Source of the DNA: Deltaproteobacteria bacterium | GTDB lineage: Bacteria > Desulfobacterota > UBA8473 | Length of the DNA: 8,461 nucleotides | Direction: 5' to 3' | NCBI GenBank assembly: GCA_030643245.1 | Contig: DAOWME010000128.1 | Span: 1 to 8,461 of the forward strand | In this document: positions 1-5,722 of the stretch, piece after piece | Numbering within the stretch: position 1 is the stretch's first letter | Layout of the letters: the number at the start of each line of letters is the position of its first letter | The notes under the pieces: generated by a model | The model's input: the letters and a program-made list of their open reading frames with translations, nothing else | Databases searched by the model: none | Told to the model about the DNA's origin: nothing | Made by a program: the position numbers and the translations under genes

Positions 1-1
1 A

Positions 2-100
2 TTCGAACATATTTTGGATACAGTAAATCTACCAGGTCGGCCTGCTAAAAAACGGCCACGGCCCCAGGACCGCGGTTACCACCTTCAATCCGTTGCCTAA
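2..100 (+). CDS. C-terminal fragment of an unidentified protein, cut by the window edge
   Basis: A reading frame is open from the left edge and ends in TAA at 98-100, leaving 32 residues. The tail is strongly basic and proline-rich, with the stretch GRPAKKRPRPQDRGYH close to the stop. Such a tail suits a nucleic-acid-binding protein, possibly a transposase, but no catalytic motif is visible and I do not recognise the family. The following 160 bp do not continue it and separate it from the TonB receptor. An open frame of this length can arise by chance, so the call rests on its coding-like composition only. Confidence 0.35.
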   Translation, partial: FEHILDTVNLPGRPAKKRPRPQDRGYHLQSVA

Positions 101-193
101 GCCTATTGGCCGAAACGATGATCAAGATCGATAATATTGGTGGTCAATGGCCCTGAATTCATACATAACTGCATGAAAGATTAAGAGTTTTTC

Positions 194-212
194 GAACAAA
201 GGATATCTGTTC
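194..212. promoter_or_regulatory. 19-bp dyad, possible operator upstream of the TonB receptor
   Basis: GAACA at 194-198 is mirrored by TGTTC at 208-212, giving a 19-bp interrupted palindrome centred about 57 bp before the receptor start. The size and position fit a dimeric repressor site such as a metal-responsive regulator. It does not match the classic Fur consensus and no clear -35/-10 pair is seen nearby, so the function is inferred from symmetry alone. Confidence 0.25.
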
Positions 213-244
213 ACTTAGGGGACACGTTTCTGAATAGATATTAC

Positions 245-250
245 GGAGGA
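245..250 (+). promoter_or_regulatory. Ribosome binding site of the TonB receptor
   Basis: GGAGGA lies nine bases before the ATG at 260 and supports that start over any downstream methionine. Confidence 0.8.
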
Positions 251-259
251 TAGAAAATC

Positions 260-2308
260 ATGAAGCTTTGCAAAATGGGAGTATTTTTTCTCCTTGTTAT
301 GAGCATATTCTTTGGCGCTGCTCAAGGGACATCTTCTTACGCAAAACCGATCACACTGGAGACAATTATTGTAACGGCACCCAAAGAGGAAGGGGGTGAA
401 AAAAGTATAGAAAGCAAAACCCTGAAAATACACAAAGTTGTTGATCTGGCGGAGGTCCTTTCAGGTGAAATGGTAGAAGCGACCATGGTTCGCAAAGGGG
501 CATACGGGAATGAAGTCGCCATAAGGGGTTTTGGACAGTCTAACCTGAGGGTGTTGATAGATGATGGTCTCCTTGAAGGGGCCTGCGGCAGCAGAAAAGA
601 CCCCTCCCTGTCACACATCAATATGCTGACTGTTGACAGGATCGAGGTGAGGCAGGGGCCGTTTGATGTGACAAAAGCGGGAGCCCTTGGCGGGAGCATC
701 AATGTCATATCCAGAAAACCGCAAAAAGAGTTCACGGGCGAGATCATTGTAAAAGGTGGGAGCTTTGATTTTCTGAGCGGCGGCTTTTATCTTACTGGGG
801 GGACCGATAAAATCCAGGGATTGATCGGCTACAATTACTCCGAATCCGACCAGTATGAAGATGGGGACGGGAACAAACTCTGGAGTTTTGCGCCGGCGGG
901 TCGTCCCTTCAATGCCGATGGCAGGGATATGAAGGCATTTGAAAAGCAGGATGCGTGGGGGAAACTGCAATTGACTCCGACAGAAAACCAGACAATTCTC
1001 TTATCACACACTTACGGGGATGCTGAAGATATTATGGCCCCGAGGGTCGGGATGGATATGGAATCGGAAGAAACATACCTAAGCAGGGCCGACTATATCA
1101 TCACAGGACTTGGAGCCTTTTCAAACAGTTTGACTATTTCTCTTTATCAAAACAGGGTGGAGCACAACCCTTATGATAAGTATAGGGATATTGTTGGCGG
1201 ACCTCTTTTCCATCGACATAATGAGGTTGATTCAACCATCACCGGGACAAAAATAGAAAACGAGCAGTCAACGAACCTTGCCGTGTTTACCTATGGAATC
1301 GATATGTATAAACGTGACTGGGAAGGAGACATATACAGGGACGACACCGGAGCCATATTTGATGAGGAACTGATCCCCGATGTGGACACCTATAATTATG
1401 GGGTGTATGTAAAGGCGGATAAATATATTGACAAATGGTCACTGGGCCTTGGCCTTCGTTATGACAGGTTTGAGACAGAGGCAAATGAAGACCTCAAGCA
1501 GAGCCTGGCAGCAGGGATTAATACCAATAAAAATACAGATGACCTGCCAAGCGGTTATCTTTACGCAAAATACTATCTTGCAGAGAACGCTCACATTTTT
1601 GGAGGGATTGGACGCAGTGTCCGAACACCTACCTCTGTTGAACGGTACCTTCAGTCCCCTTCTCCCAATTTTCATGGGAATCCGGACCTGGATCCGACAA
1701 AAAACACGGAGTTTGATATCGGCTTTCAGACAACAGGAAAAAGATTCGGTTTCAGGATAAAGGCATTTTACAGTGATCTTGATGACTATATCTACCAGCA
1801 GGGCAAGCAGACAGCGGACTCTCACCAGACCTGGACGAATATTGATACGCATCTATATGGCGCTGATGTGAGGGTCACTTTAGATATCATATCTGATTTT
1901 TCCGTTGATGCTGGTGCGGCCTATCAAAGAGGCAGGAAGGACTCTCAGCCGGAAATGAACAATGACAGGGATCTTGCCCAGGTTCCACCACTTAAGACCA
2001 GGCTTGCTTTGCATTACGATCGCTCCGATCTTTTCGCAATCTTAGAATGGATTCACTCAGAAGATGCCGAAGACGTGGATATCGACGCTGGAGAACAGAT
2101 GCTGGATGGCTGGGATGTGCTGAATTTCAGGGCAGGCTATGATTACAGGCAACTGACATTCAATGTTGGCGTTGAAAACATCTTTGACGAGTGTTATGCT
2201 GTGGCTAACTCGTATGAGTGGGATGTTGTGGGCGGCGAAGGAGCAACTCCGGCAATAGTATATGAGCCGGGAAGATTTTTATATGCAACAATCAGTCATA
2301 GGTTTTGA
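260..2308 (+). CDS. TonB-dependent outer-membrane receptor, OprC/NosA-like (putative metal receptor)
   Basis: A 682-residue outer-membrane beta-barrel importer powered by TonB-ExbBD. Residues 1-28 form a signal peptide (basic start, hydrophobic core, SYA before the likely cut). A TonB box reading ETIIVTA is at 34-40. The plug follows, with VAIRGFG (86-92), VLIDDG (98-103), RIEVRQGP (127-134) and GGSINVISRKP (144-154). The rest is barrel, ending in NIFDECYA (640-647) and a terminal Phe typical of outer-membrane proteins. The plug motif GACGSRKDP (107-115) and barrel segment NRVEHNPYDKYR (298-309) align, from memory, with the copper-binding regions of OprC/NosA (GAC..RMDP and HxM). Cys109 and His302 are kept, but the two Met ligands are Lys113 and Pro304. 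The family is therefore likely OprC-type while copper as substrate is doubtful. The length is usual for this family. No ExbB, ExbD, TonB or periplasmic transporter gene lies beside it, so it appears to be a single-gene unit. Confidence 0.88.
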   Translation: MKLCKMGVFFLLVMSIFFGAAQGTSSYAKPITLETIIVTAPKEEGGEKSIESKTLKIHKVVDLAEVLSGEMVEATMVRKGAYGNEVAIRGFGQSNLRVLIDDGLLEGACGSRKDPSLSHINMLTVDRIEVRQGPFDVTKAGALGGSINVISRKPQKEFTGEIIVKGGSFDFLSGGFYLTGGTDKIQGLIGYNYSESDQYEDGDGNKLWSFAPAGRPFNADGRDMKAFEKQDAWGKLQLTPTENQTILLSHTYGDAEDIMAPRVGMDMESEETYLSRADYIITGLGAFSNSLTISLYQNRVEHNPYDKYRDIVGGPLFHRHNEVDSTITGTKIENEQSTNLAVFTYGIDMYKRDWEGDIYRDDTGAIFDEELIPDVDTYNYGVYVKADKYIDKWSLGLGLRYDRFETEANEDLKQSLAAGINTNKNTDDLPSGYLYAKYYLAENAHIFGGIGRSVRTPTSVERYLQSPSPNFHGNPDLDPTKNTEFDIGFQTTGKRFGFRIKAFYSDLDDYIYQQGKQTADSHQTWTNIDTHLYGADVRVTLDIISDFSVDAGAAYQRGRKDSQPEMNNDRDLAQVPPLKTRLALHYDRSDLFAILEWIHSEDAEDVDIDAGEQMLDGWDVLNFRAGYDYRQLTFNVGVENIFDECYAVANSYEWDVVGGEGATPAIVYEPGRFLYATISHRF

Positions 2309-2335
2309 AATGAGTAAGTGCAAAGACGATCAGCA

Positions 2336-2442
2336 ATTCCGACCTGTGCAGTTACACAAATCCAGTATGTTGAAGTTTCTCTGACAATACAGCCAACAGG
2401 ATTTTGCTAAGCGGTAAACCTGTTCAACTGCACAGGCCGAAT
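2336..2442. repeat. 107-bp imperfect inverted repeat downstream of the TonB receptor
   Basis: CCTGTGCAGTT at 2343-2353 is perfectly complementary to AACTGCACAGG at 2426-2436. The pairing continues outward with one bulge into ATTCCGA (2336-2342) and CCGAAT (2437-2442). A nested pair, AACAGG (2395-2400) and CCTGTT (2419-2424), strengthens the fold. There is no T-tract after it, so it is not an ordinary intrinsic terminator. It could be a small palindromic mobile element or an mRNA-end structure. Confidence 0.6.
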
Positions 2443-2517
2443 ATTTCTGAGGGTGGAAACCTTGACCCTTAATCGGTTTTTCCTAAAATACAGGCCTTTG
2501 TTATCGAAACTTCCTGT

Positions 2518-2546
2518 TTGACAAATCGGTATACCCTTCATATATT
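2518..2546 (+). promoter_or_regulatory. Strong sigma70-type promoter with no obvious gene downstream
   Basis: A perfect -35 hexamer TTGACA (2518-2523) is followed after exactly 17 bases by TATATT (2541-2546), one base from the -10 consensus. Transcription would start near 2553. The first structured feature it would transcribe is the palindromic element at 2605-2747. The next real gene begins about 700 bp further on. It may drive a non-coding RNA, serve the distant isomerase gene, or be a relic. Confidence 0.5.
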
Positions 2547-2586
2547 ATATCTATAAAGTTTCTCCCAATAGCCTCATAAGGATTTG

Positions 2587-2605
2587 ATAGATGAACACTA
2601 GGTAG
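2587..2605 (+). repeat. 19-bp direct repeat, copy 1
   Basis: ATAGATGAACACTAGGTAG occurs here and identically at 2781-2799. This copy abuts the left end of the 143-bp palindrome. The pair could be a long target-site duplication or a conserved border of the element. Confidence 0.7.
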
Positions 2606-2747
2606 TTTCCATCCAGAAATGGCCATTTTTTCCCTGAGCTGCGTTCTCCTCCGGTTTCCGCCTGCGACGTACGATCATGTACGCCTCGGCGCAAACCGTC
2701 GTGCGGCCTTGCTCAGAGAAAAAATTGCTCATTTCTGGATTGGAAAC
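2605..2747. mobile_element. 143-bp MITE-like palindromic element, non-coding
   Basis: The outer arms 2605-2639 and 2711-2747 are inverted repeats that match in about 33 of 37 aligned columns (two gaps, two mismatches). They begin GTTTCCA and end in GGAAAC. A second pair lies inside at 2652-2662 and 2688-2698 (10 of 11). The centre CGTAC-GATCAT-GTACG (2668-2683) is itself palindromic, and all levels share a centre near 2676. The whole element could form one long cruciform or RNA hairpin. It has no coding capacity. Size, symmetry and adjacent direct repeats suggest a dispersed miniature inverted-repeat or palindromic unit, possibly moved by a transposase elsewhere in the genome. Confidence 0.65.
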
Positions 2748-2780
2748 CAACTCGTGCCCATTTTTTCAAGAAGTCTATTT

Positions 2781-2799
2781 ATAGATGAACACTAGGTAG
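2781..2799 (+). repeat. 19-bp direct repeat, copy 2
   Basis: Identical to the copy at 2587-2605. Here it lies 33 bp beyond the right end of the palindrome, so the two copies do not flank it symmetrically. It is followed by GGAACAGGGTCAGGCTG, which differs from the sequence after copy 1. Confidence 0.7.
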
Positions 2800-3156
2800 G
2801 AACAGGGTCAGGCTGAAAAATCACCCTCCCCGTCCCTTATTACCCCATACGCATCATATTACAAGGCACTTTCAGTTTGTCTCCTGCTCCTTTTCAGCCA
2901 GAAACGGGACACAAAGTACGAGACACCCTCCGGGCTTCAAACGATCCGGTATGCCTGTAAAACTGGGAAAGGACGGATCCTTGTTGAGTTTCCAAATTCC
3001 TGATGAATAGATGCTCGTGTAATTGATTGCAATATTTCTCCCAAGGTGGTTTTCCTCCCAGAAACCGCTGCCCCTGTCAGGGGAAACAGGCAGGAAACGA
3101 GGGGGTAGGCTCCATTCTCCCACCTATCCCCTCCCCTGCCCACCATCACTGGTCAG
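2800..3156. other. Intergenic stretch without a supported gene
   Basis: No reading frame here has both a credible ribosome site and a recognisable protein. The longest minus-strand frame (3123 to 2872) ends in LKPGGCLVLCVPF, which loosely recalls the post-catalytic strand of class I methyltransferases. The rest of that frame is not family-like. A compact palindrome, CCCCTGTCAGGGG, sits at 3071-3083. The stretch may be decayed coding DNA. Confidence 0.5.
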
Positions 3157-3172
3157 TTGAAAATGAGTAATT

Positions 3173-3189
3173 GCAGATCAAGAAGACGA
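3173..3189 (+). repeat. 17-bp direct repeat, upstream copy (possible decayed duplicate of the gene start)
   Basis: GCAGATCAAGAAGACGA is found here and again at 3302-3318 inside the isomerase gene. Flanking words also recur in order (ACTGGT, ATG, GAGYAA), as if the 5' end of the gene had been partly duplicated and had decayed. Read in the matching frame, the upstream copy gives ADQEDEHSMF then a stop, against ADQEDDVTFA in the gene. Confidence 0.55.
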
Positions 3190-3234
3190 ACACAGTATGT
3201 TTTAACTCTGACACCGAAACGAGCCGCTGCATTT

Positions 3235-3240
3235 GGAGGG
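3235..3240 (+). promoter_or_regulatory. Ribosome binding site that decides the isomerase start
   Basis: GGAGGG is seven bases before the ATG at 3248. A longer frame with a TTG at 3233 would overlap this site and is therefore disfavoured. Confidence 0.75.
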
Positions 3241-3247
3241 AAGAATA

Positions 3248-4054
3248 ATGCGCCCCAAACTGCCCAAACTGCCCAAACTGGTAATGTCGAGCAACCCAAT
3301 GGCAGATCAAGAAGACGATGTGACTTTTGCCATAAAGAGTGGCTTCGATGGAGTAGATTGGTCTTTTGCGCGGGATCGTGTCCCGTTAGGTACCCGATCG
3401 AAGACTCGGTTTATCTCACAGGTTCGAAGACTTCATGACCACGATATTGAGGTGAGGTTCCATACCCCGTTTCTCAATACAGAGATAGGCCACCGTGATG
3501 ATAAGATTGCTCAATGGGCCATGGACCTTCATTGTCATACCCTTGAACTCATGGCCGAGGCCGGAGGGGAATTTCTCACACTTCATATAGGCTTGGGGAG
3601 TGTCCCGGACGAAGAAATCTCCCGGACGAAGGTCCATGAAAACCTTACAGCGCTGAAGGCCTTTGGCCTCAGTCATGGGGTCACCATTTCTCTGGAGAAC
3701 CTAATGCACGGCCCAACGTCCTTTCCCGAAGAATGGATAGAAATCCTTGAACAGGTCGATATTCACGCAACATTCGATTTTGGTCATGCCAAGGGTTGTC
3801 CCGCCGTTGTCAAGGGTCTCTGGGCCCCTATAGAGATGGTCTATCAGGTAAAAGAACGCCTTAATCATGCCCATATCTATAAAGAGGAAAACGGAGAAGG
3901 GCATATTCCTCCCGAAACGATCAACGATCTGGGGACCGACTTGCTCGATGCTTTACTGGAGACCTCGTGCCGGTGGTGGGTGATCGAACTGGCGGAAAAG
4001 AAGGCAGCGTTGCATACAAAGGACTTGCTGGAAACCTATATACAGACCTCGTAA
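3248..4054 (+). CDS. Sugar phosphate isomerase/epimerase-like TIM-barrel protein (AP endonuclease 2 / xylose isomerase-like fold)
   Basis: A 268-residue soluble protein with the layout of the xylose-isomerase-like TIM barrel (PF01261 type). The first strand is KLVMSSN (10-16), then a helix and GFDGVDWSF (32-40). FHTP (71-74) and TLHIG (111-115) are strands carrying histidines. Likely divalent-metal ligands are Glu150 (ISLEN), Asp177 and His180 (TFDFGHA), His207 or His209 (NHAHIYKEE) and Glu248 (VIELAE), the usual E-D-H-E arrangement. Members isomerise or epimerise sugars, act as nucleases, or have unknown roles, and the substrate cannot be read here. The ATG at 3248 is chosen for its GGAGGG site and because the first beta strand starts right after it. 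Residues 3-11 are PKL three times, from a 9-bp tandem repeat. It stands alone, with no sugar-pathway gene nearby, and converges with the acyl-CoA dehydrogenase genes. Confidence 0.8.
   Translation: MRPKLPKLPKLVMSSNPMADQEDDVTFAIKSGFDGVDWSFARDRVPLGTRSKTRFISQVRRLHDHDIEVRFHTPFLNTEIGHRDDKIAQWAMDLHCHTLELMAEAGGEFLTLHIGLGSVPDEEISRTKVHENLTALKAFGLSHGVTISLENLMHGPTSFPEEWIEILEQVDIHATFDFGHAKGCPAVVKGLWAPIEMVYQVKERLNHAHIYKEENGEGHIPPETINDLGTDLLDALLETSCRWWVIELAEKKAALHTKDLLETYIQTS
3254..3280 (+). repeat. In-frame 9-bp tandem repeat, three exact copies
   Basis: CCCAAACTG is repeated three times without mismatch (3254-3262, 3263-3271, 3272-3280). It lies near the isomerase start and encodes Pro-Lys-Leu each time. 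Because the unit is a multiple of three, copy-number change would lengthen or shorten the N-terminus without a frameshift. Confidence 0.9.
3302..3318 (+). repeat. 17-bp direct repeat, genic copy
   Basis: Exact second copy of the 3173-3189 sequence. Here it encodes ADQEDD in the first helix of the isomerase-like protein. Confidence 0.7.
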
Positions 4055-4143
4055 ATTATAATAGATTATGGGGTAATATTTTGGACAAAAGACTCCCTTG
4101 CTAACCCAGGAGTTAGGTTTCAAAGGTTGATATCCACATTGTA

Positions 4144-4161
4144 TTAACCCAATGGGGTTAA
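4144..4161 (+). terminator. Candidate terminator hairpin after the isomerase gene
   Basis: TTAACCC (4144-4150) and GGGTTAA (4155-4161) form a perfect 7-bp stem around an AATG loop. On the plus strand it is followed by CATCTTTCATTT, a weak and broken T-tract. It sits 90 bp after the isomerase stop. The symmetric stem could also act on either strand, so the direction is uncertain. Confidence 0.4.
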
Positions 4162-4206
4162 CATCTTTCATTTGCCACTTTACACTTTAAAAACATTAAT
4201 ACAAAT

Positions 4207-4318
4207 TAATCCTAAATTCAGGAATTGCGAATTTAAGAATTTAGGAATTATATAAGATATAGAATTCATTAATAAATTTCAACTCCACAATCCCTAAATT
4301 CCTTAATCCCTCAATTTA
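4207..4318. repeat. AT-rich degenerate repeat block with inverted symmetry
   Basis: TAATCCTAAATTC (4207-4219) pairs with GAATTTAGGAATTA (4237-4250) with one bulge. Units like GGAATT, CGAATTT, AGAATTT and AGGAATT recur about every eight bases between 4221 and 4249. The segment 4290-4318 repeats the pattern on the opposite strand (AATCCCTAAATTCC and similar). It looks like short-period slippage DNA with dyad symmetry rather than a gene or a protein-binding site. Confidence 0.5.
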
Positions 4319-4416
4319 TTCATCGGTATTCCTTTAAGAAAAAGTGTAAACTACTTTTATAGCTTTTATGAAGGATGCCATGGAATTAATGGTAAAGGAG
4401 AAAATCGGGAAGCGAT

Positions 4417-4444
4417 TAACCTTGAACCAGTAACCCTGAACCTT
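4417..4444 (+). repeat. Imperfect 14-bp tandem duplication
   Basis: TAACCTTGAACCAG (4417-4430) is followed directly by TAACCCTGAACCTT (4431-4444), with 11 of 14 positions identical. No function is apparent. Confidence 0.5.
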
Positions 4445-4520
4445 AGGGGGCCTTAGGCTCTTTCCTAAAAAGGCAAAACAGCATAGGTGAAACCATCGCC
4501 CCCCCCCGAAAGTCCTGGCT

Positions 4521-5705
4521 TTATTTCCGAGGTAATTTCAGTACCTGGGTTGCTATGATCGTTCGCTGGATCTCCGAAGAACCGCCCCAGATCGTCAGAC
4601 TCCGGGAATTAACCCAGCCCATGGTTGCCTGGTGAACGGAATTGTCGAGTGCTTCGAGGTTATACCAGGATTGGCCACACGGCCCCATTGCCTCTATGTT
4701 CAGATCCATGACCCGTTGATAGAGTTCGGAACCATAGACCTTGAGAAATGATGCCTCAGGACCGGGCGCTGAACCGACACTCAATTGGGAGAGTATCCGT
4801 AAGAAGGTGTAAAGGAGGGAGTTGCAGTCTACCTCCAGTGCGGCCAATTTCTTCCTGAACCCCGGATCCTCGATCAGGGGTTTTCCCCGATACCTGTTTT
4901 TTTCCGCATTCTTGCGTATGGTATCGATGGAATAGATCAACTCGCCGATGGGAAACGCGTTCAACCGTTCATGTTGCAAAAGAGCCCCTGCAAGCTTCCA
5001 GCCTTCTCCTTCTTTACCGACTAGATTCTCTTTCGGGACCCGGACATCATCGAAGAAGACCTCGCAGAAAGGTGCGTAATCGGTCAGGGCCTCAATCGGG
5101 CGAATCGTTATGCCGGGAGAAGTCAAGTCTACGAGTAAGAAACTGATGCCCTGTTGTTTTCTACCGGATGAATCTGTTCTTACCAGCATGAAAACCCAGT
5201 CAGCATGATCCGCCATGCTCGTCCATGTCTTTTGGCCATTGAGAACGAAGTCGTCTCCGTCAGAAACGGCCTTCAATTTCAAGCTGGCCAGGTCAGATCC
5301 GGCATTGGGCTCGGAAAATCCCTGGCACCAAATCGTCTTACCGGCCAACATGTCCGGGATAAACCGTTCCTGTTGTTCCTTTGTCCCAAACTGCAAGAGT
5401 AATGGGGCCAACATCCCAAGCGAAACGAGCTTGGTCTTGAGTCTGGGCGCACCGGAATGGCTGTATTCATAATTGAAGATAAACTGCTCCGTATCACTGA
5501 ACCCCGCGCCGCCAAATTCTTTGGGGAACTCCGGGGCAACCCATCCTTTTTCGTAAAGGGTTTTGTGCCACTTGATCATCGGGTCATGGTTAAGTGAACT
5601 GCCGCCAAGCGTCTGGTCCTTAACTTCGGGAGGCGTATTGACTCTAAACCATTCCCTTACTTCCTCTCTAAATTTTTCTTCGTCACTCGAATAGGAGACT
5701 TTCAT
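4521..5705 (-). CDS. Acyl-CoA dehydrogenase, catalytic (alpha) subunit of a two-subunit enzyme, PimC-like
   Basis: An FAD flavoenzyme of 394 residues introducing an alpha,beta double bond into an acyl-CoA. The N-terminal helical domain begins SSDEEKFREEVREWF. The middle domain has the signature CQGFSEPNAGSDL (127-139) and the strand GQKTWTSMADHADW. The C-terminal domain ends RSLTIWGGSSEIQR. The usual catalytic Glu of medium-chain enzymes (before GTSQIQR) is Gly374 here. Glu246 in LLQHERLN sits where isovaleryl-CoA and long-chain enzymes keep theirs, so it is the probable base. The FAD-binding Arg of RVQFGKP is Asn270, and the FGGxG loop is degraded to GPCG (341-344). It pairs with the gene just upstream. 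The ATG at 5705 is preferred because GGAGG lies 11 bases before it and the family N-terminus fits. An ATG at 5723 overlapping the beta stop (TAATG) would add six residues. Confidence 0.87.
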   Translation of the reverse strand: MKVSYSSDEEKFREEVREWFRVNTPPEVKDQTLGGSSLNHDPMIKWHKTLYEKGWVAPEFPKEFGGAGFSDTEQFIFNYEYSHSGAPRLKTKLVSLGMLAPLLLQFGTKEQQERFIPDMLAGKTIWCQGFSEPNAGSDLASLKLKAVSDGDDFVLNGQKTWTSMADHADWVFMLVRTDSSGRKQQGISFLLVDLTSPGITIRPIEALTDYAPFCEVFFDDVRVPKENLVGKEGEGWKLAGALLQHERLNAFPIGELIYSIDTIRKNAEKNRYRGKPLIEDPGFRKKLAALEVDCNSLLYTFLRILSQLSVGSAPGPEASFLKVYGSELYQRVMDLNIEAMGPCGQSWYNLEALDNSVHQATMGWVNSRSLTIWGGSSEIQRTIIATQVLKLPRK

Positions 5706-5715
5706 CCCATTAACC

Positions 5716-5720
5716 CCCTC
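5716..5720 (-). promoter_or_regulatory. Ribosome binding site inside the overlap, decides the alpha-subunit start
   Basis: On the minus strand GGAGG, followed by GGG, precedes the ATG at 5705 by 11 bases. The ATG at 5723 lacks such a site but shares its A with the beta-subunit TAA stop, so coupled re-initiation there remains possible. Confidence 0.55.
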
Positions 5721-5722
5721 CA

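Larger units (their letters stand above)
4055..4520. other. Gene-free region between convergent genes
   Basis: This 466-bp stretch holds no convincing gene. It contains a candidate terminator hairpin (4144-4161), AT-rich degenerate repeats with dyad symmetry (4207-4318), a 14-bp period tandem pair (4417-4444) and a run of nine C (4499-4507) just after the dehydrogenase stop. It is visibly more AT-rich than the flanking genes. Confidence 0.7.

Noticed and set aside
118..136. GATGATCAAGATCGATAAT considered as a Fur box before the TonB receptor
   Set aside because: Agreement with the Fur consensus is poor and the symmetry is off-centre.
2336..2442. Inverted repeat considered as an integron attC site
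   Set aside because: The outer ends do not carry the RYYYAAC and GTTRRRY core sites, and no integrase or cassette array is nearby.
3157..3438. Plus-strand frame of 93 codons overlapping the isomerase start
   Set aside because: It overlaps the well-supported isomerase in another frame and its Arg/Cys-rich composition is that of an off-frame reading. No good ribosome site.
4368..4433. Small plus-strand frame starting MKDAMELMVKEKIGKR, 21 codons
   Set aside because: The ribosome site is weak and overlaps the frame, there is no family resemblance, and it lies in repeat-rich intergenic DNA.
4449..4475. GCCTTAGG / CCTAAAAAGGC considered as terminator of the dehydrogenase genes
   Set aside because: The stem needs a 3-nt bulge and no T-run follows in the minus direction.
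4499..4507. Run of nine C as a frameshift or phase-variable tract
   Set aside because: It lies after the dehydrogenase stop codon, so length change would not alter the protein. It could only be a sequencing weak point.
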